Shown here one piece after another: positions 13,201-23,136 of a DNA stretch of 64,000 nt. This stretch comes from Toxotes chatareus. Taxonomy: Eukaryota; Chordata; Actinopteri; Toxotidae. The position numbers were made by a program, and so were the translations under genes. The number at the start of each line of letters is the position of its first letter. Position 1 is the first letter of the stretch. The stretch is from the NCBI GenBank assembly GCA_016801885.1, contig CM028887.1, positions 24,041,115 to 24,105,114 on the forward strand, read 5' to 3'. The notes beneath the pieces are model-generated. The model was given only the letters and a program-made list of their open reading frames with translations. It did no database searches and was not told the DNA's origin.

Positions 13201-16200
13201 AACATTGACAAATTATCACCTAATGAAGTTGAAACAGTGTTCACAGTGAAAACACTATTACACTATTTAAGCATTCAGAAGATAATTATTAATAAATTAT
13301 TAATCAAATTGCTTATCAATGCAGTAAATTATTGAAAATTGGTTGTTGGCATAGAGGGTATATCTTGCTGTGACTGGTAACACAGTATGTGATTATTAGA
13401 GCATTATTGTGTTGGCAGGGCATGTCATACCCATTCACTGCTTCCCTTCAGAACTACATACTTTTTATTTGTTGAACAAAGTCTTCTAATATACAATACA
13501 TATTCTCATATTCTATGTGGAATTGAGTGTTGTGCTGCTGAAGTATCCAACACCAGTCATGTTTGTGTCTGTGTGCAGGCTGAGATGGAAATGGAGTCTC
13601 TGGTGGTGGCGCGTAAACAGCTGCTACAGCAGTGGAACAGCAGCCTGGTGGGCATGAAGAGCCGAGATGAGGCCTTCAACGCGATGCAGGAGGCCTTGCG
13701 GTGAGAATTAGGGCAAGGGAGGGATGAATATTAATCAGCTTCCAATCCATTTTAAATGAGCTAATGCATTTCAAACCTACTTGACATTAACAATGTCTCC
13801 GCTAAAGACATGTTTCATAAGCAGCATCAATGTTCCTCTACAGAGATAGATTATTACCTTGATGCCTTCAGGCCAAAGCAAAAGGGAAATGAAAAAGGGA
13901 ATTGAAAACAAAAATTACAGTTACTATAATGAAATGCAGGTTTCCACTTCTTTCAACATATAGCACTATATTTTGTAGGGCACACAATAATATTAATAGC
14001 CTGAGATTTAAATGGAAAGGCAATATCAGAATGAAAGCATGCATTCATGCACTCTTACTGTACGTGTCCCCCCCAGTGAGGTTGAGCACCAGGTGATCTT
14101 ACTGGACAGAGAGATTGAAGGCTACAAGAAATCCACCACTGAAGAGCAGGAGCAAAATGAGACACTGACTTTACAGCTGAACTGGTCCCAGATGGATGGA
14201 GCTACCTCCAAAAAGCTCATCAGTCAGAAGCAGGCACAGCAAGAGGCTCTGCAGGCCCATTACAGCACCTGCCTGCGCACTCTGAGGGAGACAGAGCGCA
14301 CCCTCGCCAGGCTCACAAAGGTAGATAGAGGGCAAAGGCGTCTATGTTTGTCCAGAGAGTGTTTGTCGCACGTATCTCCCTACCTTCTCTTTCCATCATT
14401 TACTATTTCACACAGTGATTCATGCTTTCTTTCTTTACACCATTCCTTTATCTTTCTTAGGAAGCCAGCACCCACCAGGCTGAAGTGAATGATCAGAGGA
14501 GGCAGCTGGAGAAAGAGAGTGCTGTGCGTCTGGAGTTGGAGGACAAGATCATGACACAAATGCAGCAGAGGCTCACCCACAACAAGGCTGCCAAGTACTC
14601 CCAACGCCTCACCAGCAAGATAGCCACACTCAAAAAAGACAAGGTGAAAATGAGATTTAGAAAGGTAGAAAAAGCACCCACAACACTCTGACAGCAAAGA
14701 GGCCTTCCATATGCTAATACTCATGCACTTGTGTTGTCATTATGATTATTATATTATTCAATATATGGTACATTTTTGGACCTGCACTTTCAAACTGGGA
14801 TATTTTATTTAAAAGGCATATGAACTTCCATGAAGTAGAGAAGAGACAGACAAAAAAAGAATGTTGAAAGTGAGGCAGTAGAGGCTGAGATGTCTTGACT
14901 TTTGTTTCCTAAAATGGGTCCAACTCAAAAAAAGCTGGATCCTACATTTTAGATGACACAACTCAATAGCATATTTTATTAGACCTCCTCTGCCTCCTGC
15001 ATACACACTTTTTTCAAACCCCACACATTGAGTTTGTTACTCCAGGTTTCTGTTTAAAATTTGTAGTCTCCATCCCAAGCCAAGATAACAACGACAACAC
15101 TACGAGGGTTAGTTTTTCAAACTCTGGAAAGCTTCATTCAGAGTCATAGCAGACATTATAAAACTGTTTGACAGGCTGAGGAGTAGTTGTCCTTGTGACT
15201 GGTAAACTCAACTTCATGTGTAAAAATCAGTTGAATGTTCCTTAATTATTTAATGCAAACAAATTAACTTCAAAACTAACTAATTAGTATTTTAGTGTTT
15301 TTATTTTTTAGTATTTTTGAGTTAGATGTGCCTCCTGTGGTTTTCTGTAAATGTTGAGATGCTAAGGATAAAGATATTAAAGTTTTGCCTCACTCATTGT
15401 CTCTTTCTCCCCTTCAGATCTCTCAGTTGTGGCAGCTGGAGAATGCGGTGATGGCCGTGGGACTGGAATGCAGCGAGGTCAGCCAACATCTGGACAGCCT
15501 CGCCCTCACTCAGGAGGCTCTAGATGACGAGATCGCAAAGTGCAACAAGTTACTCACATCCAACCAAGCTAAGATTTCCTCCTTGGTTATGCTCATCGGG
15601 CAGAAGCAGTCCACCATCGCCAACTACAATAAAAAGATCTGTCAAATTGCAGCCAGTACTGGGGTGAGAAATTCTGGGGAAAGAAATGATCCCTGTTTGT
15701 CTGTTGTTTATGTGGATAAATGAATGAAAGGCTCTTTGAAACTGTGATACAATAGCTGCATAAGTGCATTAGAAACAATCTTTATCATCATCGTGTTAAA
15801 AATTACATCTTGCATCTGTGATTTGTGTGCCTCCATTCCCAGCACGAAGACCTAAGTCCTCTGCAAATCAAGGTAGAGGCATTGATCGCTCAGTTTGAGG
15901 AGCAGTCCGCAAATATCAAGAGTGACCAGCAGCTCTGGATAAAACAGCAGGGGACTCTAGTGGAACTGACCCAGGAGATAGAAGCCAACAGCAAGAACAT
16001 GTTCAAACTGCAGGCAGAGTACACAGGCATGCAGCAGAAGAAAATACGGTTGGAGAGTAAGTAAAGTTGTTATAAAGAAGCACACACATGCACAAATAGG
16101 TGCAGTTATAAATAGGTTACCAATGATCTTGAGCTAGTAAACGGCATCTCTGAGAATAGAACTAATAGAAGTTCTAATAGAAGGTTTAAATATTAGTTTA

Positions 16201-19162
16201 TAGCAGTTTACAGTAAAATTATCCACATGTACTATACACAACCTGTACACTTCCACCTTTGACACCATCTCCAACCTCACCAGGACAGATTGAAGCAGAG
16301 CACCGAGATCAGACAGAGCTGGAGAAGGATGTGAAGATGCTGAGAGGAGACCTGCTGAAACTAAACACTCTGCTGAGCAAGAATGGGCAGATCAGCCAGG
16401 CACTGGAACAGGAGAATGCACTGATAGAGACAGATTTCCTTCACAGATTTAAGGCAGGGCATGGTTGTTAAATTCATCTTTAATTTTGATATATTTGCAG
16501 TTTTAATAGTGAATTATTATTAAGCGTGATACAGTGTGTTTAGGAGGCAGAGCGGGAGTCAGTTGGGATGCAGATGAAACACGAGAAGACCCAGGAGGAG
16601 AAAGAGAGACTCCTCAACAGTCTGGTGGAAGCTGAGTCAGTCACATACTTTTTGTTTTGCTTGTTCTGAGTTGAATTTTGCCAATTAACTAGAAGAATAT
16701 AATTCAATTTTAAGATATGTAGCAACAAAAAAAACCTGCTCTTATAAATCATTGTAGGCCTTATTTTTGCACACATCCTTTGCTGAGTGCATGTGTTTGT
16801 GTGTGTCCTGCAGGCGGCAGATCATGCTGTGGGAGAAGAAGACCCAGCTTATAAAAGAGACTCGTTCAGCCGTGGACTCTGAGGTGGGCCAGGGAGAGAT
16901 CCAGATGATGAAGGCTGAGATACACCGCATGGAGGTAAGAGTTGTCATCCAGCTGTTTGCCTGTATATGTGCATACATGTATGAACACTGAGGCAGTAAA
17001 ATTTTAGAGCACTCTGTGGATACAGAAATGTAACTTTACACCACTCTGACCACTAGTTGCTGGTAATCTGTCACCTTTCCTGTAATTTATAAACTATGTG
17101 ATCTTTGTGAGATCTAGCACAAATTTTTACGACCCTCAATAATTTAAGCACAGTTTGTGAATAAAAACGTAGTTTAAATATTTTTTAATTAAAGTATTCT
17201 GCTGTAATCAAATTAAACAGGATTAAGAAGTACAATAAATCCTGATATTCCACCAGCAGTGCAGATAACTGGCCTTCCCCATTAGGTGCCAAACACCAGG
17301 GACCATTTATATTCTGGAGTCAACCAGTCAGCAGAGGCAGTATCACAACTGAAATAAAGGCTCTAGGCTCAAGGTCAGACATTGAGTTATTTCTTATATC
17401 TCCCATATCTCCTCTGTAAAAAAAAAAAACCCTCAAGTTCTATCAGTCTCTCTGTATTTCTGGGTTTAATTCCTCTCTGCTCGGTAGCTACAGCAATAGG
17501 AACAGAGCCTACCTCATGTACTAAAGACCTATATAAGATAAAAAATCTCCTCTTGTTGGGGTCATGACAGAGTGATTAGGAAAGATGTAGCATACACAGA
17601 TAGCGTTGAGGTCAATGTTATTCACCTTTTAGTCCAATCAAATTGTTAACACTTGGCCTTAGGGTATACTGGGGGTTGGAACCCATTGGTCTGTATGACT
17701 ATTATCATGATAGTTATTCCATTTTAAGCTACAGCACATATTTGAAATTATGCTGTGCTGACTGCAGAGTCAAAGCATACAGGTAAGATGTTTAACTATT
17801 ACTCTTCTTTGGAGCTCTGTTGATGTTCATCTCCAGAAACTGTTTTATAAGCTTCCTCACCACATGGTACAAGCAGGTCTTTAAGGTAAAACTTACTTTG
17901 TGAAGTTGAGATCAATAAGGCATCATTATTGATCAGTATATACGTGTACCTGTGCAGGTGCGACTCAGCCAACTGATGAAGCAGCAGGAGCGGCTGCTGA
18001 GGGAGAGTGAAGCAACGGTGGCAAGGAGGGAGACCATCGTTCTCCGTAGGGAGGCCATGGTCCACAGCTCTCACAAGCAAACTACAAAGGGCGAGCTGAC
18101 CCGCTTCATACAGGGCCTGCAGCGGAGGATCCAGGACACACATAAGGTAGGAGACATTTTCCATATCCACGTATGTACCTAAAGCACAGGTATCTTATAT
18201 GCAGTATGCATGTGTTCAGCATGTGACAGAATGTGAGCAGGTGATCAGGGAGCTGCAGGAGAGCCAAGTGAGCCTCAATGACAAGCTTGCACAGCAGAAG
18301 CAGCAGCTGATAGAACTGTGCGGCACCAGCTGCATCCTTGACCCTGACTTCGTCAATCTCCAGGATACCAAAGACAGGGTAAGGAACACATACTGTGCTG
18401 TTACAACACTTAAACATGCTACCATGTGAATATACTTTAACTCTACTTTAAAATGTTGTTTGATCCATTTGCATATGTGTATATTACTGGTTTGTGCCTG
18501 TGTTGTGTGTGTGACTGACTCTCCAGTGTCTTGAAATCTAATACAGAACACTGTCATTGTTTAAGCTACCTTTGTAATAAATAATCACTGGTAGGTGTCA
18601 ATCAAATTTCCACCCAGAACTGAAATATGCACCTTCAGTCTTCTGCCGGTAAATGCTGAATGACGCTGATGATCTGTTAAGGGTGTGGTGAGAATATTCA
18701 TTAAAGCATTTTTTTTGTGTTATGTAGACACTACTGTACATTTACTGTCTTGAGCAACACGGTTTCCACTCACGGAAACCGCTCCCACTAACTAATAATA
18801 GCAGATATAGCTACTCATTGTTTTCCACCTTCTGTGATGAGTTGTCAATTTTCTGAAAGTGACAGCATAAAACATATCCACACTCATTCTTTATTGTTCC
18901 CTCCCTCTAGAACCTAGCCAACTTGGTGGCTCTGCAGAGCCGGACCAAGAAGCTGCAGGGGGTGTGTGTGGGCAGCTACCAAGCCTTGTCCACCAGCGAG
19001 TCAATAGGAACAGCTCTGCAAAGCCAGATGGAGCGTGTGCACGCTACCAGCACCATCTTGCACCGTGTGTGTGAGGAGTTCCCCCAGCACCAGGAGGCAT
19101 TCCGCAGGCTCTCGCTAGCGTTGGCAGCACGCACTCACGCCCTAGATCAGGAGGCGTCCTGA
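10286..19162 (+). CDS. ccdc40: Coiled-coil domain-containing protein 40 (motile-cilium ruler protein), complete
   Basis: Eighteen coding exons: 10286-10420, 10695-10788, 11265-11401, 11706-11789, 12204-12423, 12657-12814, 12904-13026, 13579-13700, 14077-14320, 14461-14643, 15418-15663, 15843-16056, 16284-16453, 16544-16635, 16814-16934, 17958-18146, 18220-18378, 18911-19162. They total 2,943 nt with all phases matching, giving 980 residues (human about 1,140; the fish acidic N-terminus is shorter). Residues 1-122 are acidic and low complexity, ending in the family segment EEEEELIVLDPEHPLVRRQQ. From about 125 to 960 the protein is almost continuous coiled coil. It has strong family matches such as AERRQIMLWEKKTQLIKE and VDSEVGQGEIQMMKAEIHRM. 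Known: CCDC40 pairs with CCDC39 to set the 96-nm axonemal repeat and to place inner dynein arms and the dynein regulatory complex; loss causes primary ciliary dyskinesia. The start is the first ATG of exon 2. One intron is GC-AG (16,454-16,543). The donor at 11,402 (GTCTGT) is weak. Confidence 0.95.
16454..16543 (+). other. ccdc40: GC-AG intron in ccdc40
   Basis: The only junction that keeps the conserved reading (DFLHRFK joined to EAERESVGMQ) uses the donor AAG|GCAGGG at 16,454 and the acceptor TTTAG at 16,543. The intron is 90 nt. The nearest GT (16,464) would shift the frame. GC donors are a known minor class of U2-type introns. Confidence 0.75.
18147..18219 (+). other. ccdc40: Very short (73 nt) ccdc40 intron
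   Basis: GTAGGA donor after ...IQDTHK and TTCAG acceptor before HVTECEQ. At 73 nt it is near the lower size limit of vertebrate introns, and it keeps phase 0. Confidence 0.75.
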
Positions 19163-19365
19163 GGGTGAGGGGAGAATATAGACATAACAGTGAGTCCAGG
19201 AGAAGAAATGCAGGGAATAGCAAGTGAGTAAAAATGTGGTTAAGATAAGTTAGAAAGATCAAATAAATGATGACTTGTGAAGAATGAGAGGTAATTTATT
19301 TTGGTGTTCCACTCTGTTATACTTTGAATGAAAAACCGATTGTGAAATGATGTAAAAAAAATAAA
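19163..19365 (+). terminator. ccdc40: ccdc40 3' UTR and poly(A) signals
   Basis: Short 3' UTR after the TGA. AATAAA occurs at 19,262-19,267 and again at 19,360-19,365, the second within an A-rich run. The transcript probably ends near 19,285 or 19,385. Confidence 0.55.
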
Positions 19366-20295
19366 CACTCATGAAATCGGAACAGAAACAACTAAACCCT
19401 TCATAGTGGATTTTTCAGTCCAGCTGCCTGTTTGGAAACGAACTGATTTGTGGTTCAGTTGTACTGTACCATTTACACGATGAATGGATAATAACATCCT
19501 TAGGGTTGATAGTGACAACTGCATCAGGGACAAAAACACAAACACGCCCTAGTGGATTATCTAAACCATTCGGTATATGTAGAGCTAATGCACCTTTCAT
19601 TTGTTCAGTTACTGAAAAAAGCACACGTCCTACAAGTTTAATTTCCTTATTCCCTGTCTCATTTTGTGATTTTAAACCCCATTCCCCAATCAGCGTGACT
19701 GAAAAGTGAAAAAAGCACCTTTTTCTAATACACTGTTATATAGCATAAGTCATATAAAGTGCATTTTTCCTTTTATTTAGGTCATTCTCAAATGTATGTT
19801 CCATAAACATGTCACAAAGCTACTAGAATTGCACACTTGTATTGTAAAAGCTCAGTTCCACTTCACCTGAAAATATTCACTGCTGTCTATAACCTGTGTG
19901 TTAGCATACTGTAAATCGCCACTATTTAGCATTTAGCTATCAACTATCCACACCACCTGGGAGTCATCTTACCTGACACTTCACTGAAGTGACACCTATC
20001 GAAAAAATGTGATTTGCCTAGAATCAACGACATGTATGCTTTACTGTTAAAACACTAGATAAAGGAACTGTCTCAGTGGTTTCTGCGTCATTTTGGTATG
20101 CATGCCACGGCCGTGAAAGTTGTGCATTTGCCTTATACACTTGCTGTTAATTTCAAAACCTGTTTAGCCATGGTGTTACTTCCTCCCCATCCCCTCTGAT
20201 GACATGATTGTGTGATGAAGTGTTTCATAATAGGCTCCACAAAGTTTCAATATGGTGTCAGTCTATGAAAACCAGACTGACACCAGTTATAGTGG

Positions 20296-20480
20296 GGTTT
20301 TTTTTTTTTTTTTTTCAGCATTTAAGTGCTTTATTCAATAGAGACAGTAACAAATGACAGGTAAGGCAGGGGAAAAATTGGATGACATGTGGCAAAGAGC
20401 CTGGGCAGAATTCAAACCCCAGCCGCTGTGGTAAGGACTCAGCCTTGGTATGCGCTCTACCCCCTGCATTCATGGAGCTT
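20296..20480 (-). mobile_element. tRNA-derived SINE, minus strand
   Basis: Read on the minus strand this has a tRNA-like head (GGGGGTAGAGCGCATACCAA, then a B-box-like GGTTTGAATTC), a body rich in pyrimidines and a final AATAAAG plus poly(A). The poly(A) appears as the T-run 20,298-20,315 on the + strand. The layout and wording match a SINE type common in teleost genomes. No clear target-site duplication was found, so the copy is probably old. Confidence 0.7.
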
Positions 20481-20824
20481 TGGCAAAGTTTTGCTGTTTG
20501 CTGTCCTTTAGACCCTCAGCATCACACACTCTACAGATTTTGCTGTGAGCAAACAAAAAGCTTCAGCTGGCTGGACAGGGCAACATTATTGTGTTGGGAA
20601 GCCATTAAAGCTGAAATCTGCAATATGTTTTAATTACTATAGTGTTATTCATCTGTGTGGTAATGTAGTAGCACCTGCCCATTTACCATGGGCAGAGATG
20701 TATCTTCATAATCTGTTATTGAAATCAACTGATCACACTTGTCCTCGCTGATAATGGCAGTTAAGCTTGTTCTCAATAGATCAGTGCTACAGCAGTGTGT
20801 TTCACTCCATGTCTGTAACTTCAG

Positions 20825-21100
20825 GCATTGAAATTCAGTTCCAATTCAGTCTGTACAGAGCTATCCAAAGCAGCTGCACTCCCTTCTTGACAGCAATACA
20901 TCTGACGTCACGCGATTTCAACACTTGCAAAGATGACTCTTCTGTGAGGGTGGACACTTGCAAATACAATGCTGTGGAACCAGATCATCAGATTGTGTGC
21001 TCCCCATGAGCACCGCCTTGAACTGTGTATGTTAGGACTTTCCACAGCACCCAGAGGCACTCCGTAGACTGTCACCAGAGCTAGTGACAGACTAGAGTGG
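20825..21100 (+). pseudogene. Decayed duplicate of the last ccdc40 exon
   Basis: Nucleotide and protein similarity to ccdc40 exon 18,911-19,162, about 1.9 kb downstream in the same orientation. The clearest part (20,997-21,090) reads V L P M S T A L N C V C stop D F P Q H P E A L R R L S. The intact exon reads V H A T S T I L H R V C E E F P Q H Q E A F R R L S. The copy has an in-frame TAG where the gene has GAG, and ends early at another TAG. Upstream, 20,849-20,925 still resembles the first half (LQSRTKKLQG... and ...STSESIGTALQS), and about 45 nt of extra sequence with a repeated ACTTGCAAA lies in between. No other ccdc40 exon copy was recognised nearby. Confidence 0.65.
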
Positions 21101-21116
21101 AAAGTCCTAACTATAC
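21027..21116. repeat. Long quasi-palindrome (fold-back) at the end of the exon copy
   Basis: GTTAGGACTTTCCAC (21,031-21,045) is matched exactly by its reverse complement at 21,097-21,111. Outside this, GTAT pairs with ATAC after one extra base. Inside it, TAGACTGTCAC is matched by GTGACAGACTA with one mismatch. The right half is therefore an inverted copy of the left half with about 19 nt missing. Confidence 0.75.
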
Positions 21117-22960
21117 GGTATACATTTGTGAATGCATATAGCCTACTGTTTATTTTTTGTTTGCCCGTGCTCTCCCATCTTTAGACTCCCCTGTGTCATC
21201 TTTTCGGGACGTTTGTGACCTACTTAGTGAAATAATTAAGTCAGACCATCTCCCATTCTTATAAACTGCTTCTTGGCTTCAGACCAGGTCTAACCACAAG
21301 CAGAGTTCAGTTGTTATGATTAGATTAATACCATCAATAGAGGGTAATTTCTCAAGCACCTGCAGAACTGTGACACTTGAGCAGTGCATGTCTGCTCTTA
21401 GTGTGACCTGTCCAGAAGCTTATGTAGCTAATGTTAGCAAGGGTTAGCAAACTTCAACTAGATACTGGTGTATATCAGACTTTACTGAGCCAGTCCACTA
21501 AATATATATTTCTTCTCCACTTGTGTTACTATTACACTACTTTTTTTACAGTATTTTTTAATTTCTGCTTACATTCTCCACCTTATGCCTGTTGCTATAT
21601 AAACTGCGACTACTTTCAGACCTTTTATTGTTAAGTGTCAAATTGTCTTTTATACAAGGGATGTCTCTGCTCATCTCAAAAAAATGTATCTGATTACAGT
21701 GTTAAAGAGTTAATTATCTGAAATTCCGAAACTGACATGTTTTCCTTTCAGTTACTTGTTCTGCAGCTGAATACGTGGGAATGTAACATGTATTTTTGTC
21801 AGTACAGAAGTTCTGTTGCTCCACTAGTTCATTTTAATTACCATTCTGTTTTCCTTCTATATTCCCATACATGTCCCGTGGGGAAATCCCTTGTAGTGTT
21901 CAGTTGTGCTCACTGTGTGAAATGATATGCAGGAGATAAGAAAGCTCTCGGCTGTTGACAGAAGCTGGTCAAGTTACAGAACACTGCATCATATGCTGCA
22001 GACAGTAGCTCTTCAGAGTTTTGTGGATGTTTTGTTAATCCTCTTTGTGGTTGATGTAAATTAGTTTGAACCAGAACTGCAGTGCTGAGTCATGCTGATG
22101 TGCGTTTAAAGAAGTTTGCGATTTGTTATTTGTCACGGTGCCGTGAGCTCAGACGTTAATGTTGCCCACTGGTTCTGTGTCCTTTATTATACAAGCTGTA
22201 TACAAATACACATTTGTACAGTTAAAATGTATTATTTCAAACTGTTTCAATTTCCATATTTCCTGTAACTAGTGACTTCACTAGGTTTCCTGCAGCCTCC
22301 AAAGTCTTTATGCCAGTATATCATTTACAGTAGTTAGCCTTGATAGCTTCCATTTGTTTGCATAAAACCTTTACAGTACAGTAAATAGTAAGTTCACAGT
22401 TAGGTAACAGTATAAGAAACCCTTTGACCTTGCACTGACAGCCCTTATTTCCTTCTTAAACAGAGGACTTTGAACTTCATCATTCAGTGTTTGCTCCTGT
22501 CACTGGTGTGGTATGTGTGTTTGCTTTCCTGTGATTAGAAATTATCAAGGTGAACTCGCGTGCTGTCTAATGTTTCTGTGTTGAGACAGGCTTTGTTCAT
22601 TTACACCATAGGCCGCAGCTTGACTCAAACAAATCTGGCTTCATTCATTATTAAAGCAAGGCAGAGATTTATGATGTGATTAGATATTGAATTAGCTGTT
22701 TAAAGCAAACAAACATGGCAAAACCACCAAGAGTGTGAATGGAAGAGATGTGTGGCTCACTTGACTAATGGTTTTGAATGTGTGTGTATGTGTCTGATCA
22801 GGTCTGTTTACACCAGCGTGTGTTTATGCCAGCACTCAGAGAGTTAGTCCTCTGCTGCATCACAGAGGTCCTGTCTTACAGGTTTTCATACACGCCCACA
22901 GATAAACACACACACACATTGCTTTGACAAAAACACCCACAGGGCGTGGACGTTGGCTGG

Positions 22961-23136
22961 CTCCTTTTATAAGGTTTTTCTGCTTCATCCGGTAATGTTT
23001 GCTGTTCTGTCTGCTTCCAGGAATGAGTCTGTGACAAGCGGCTTTGCAGCTTAGGGTGTTTGTTTCGTTCTATCAGCTATCCAGCTGACAACAGCAAACA
23101 GCTATCACCCTTTCAGACATACCCCACACACTCAGG
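22961..23136 (+). promoter_or_regulatory. card14: Candidate card14 promoter and 5' leader
   Basis: TATAA at 22,968-22,972 in the context CCTTTTATAAGG would place a start site near 23,000. The leader would then run without splicing to the ATG at 23,137. Alternatively, the pyrimidine-rich CTGCTTCCAG ending at 23,020 is an acceptor and an upstream non-coding exon exists. The sequence does not decide between these. Confidence 0.3.

Larger units (their letters stand above)
19366..22960. other. ccdc40-card14 intergenic region
   Basis: Apart from the SINE (20,296-20,480) and the decayed exon copy with its fold-back (20,825-21,116), nothing gene-like was seen. Homologues of GAA or EIF4A3, which lie between these genes in human, are not visible: there are no long ORFs, no glycosidase motifs and no DEAD-box motifs on either strand. 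A small palindrome CTAGTGACTTCACTAG lies near 22,270. Confidence 0.6.

Noticed and set aside
20903..20910. TGACGTCA, full CRE palindrome
   Set aside because: It lies inside the decayed exon copy with no promoter context; probably chance.
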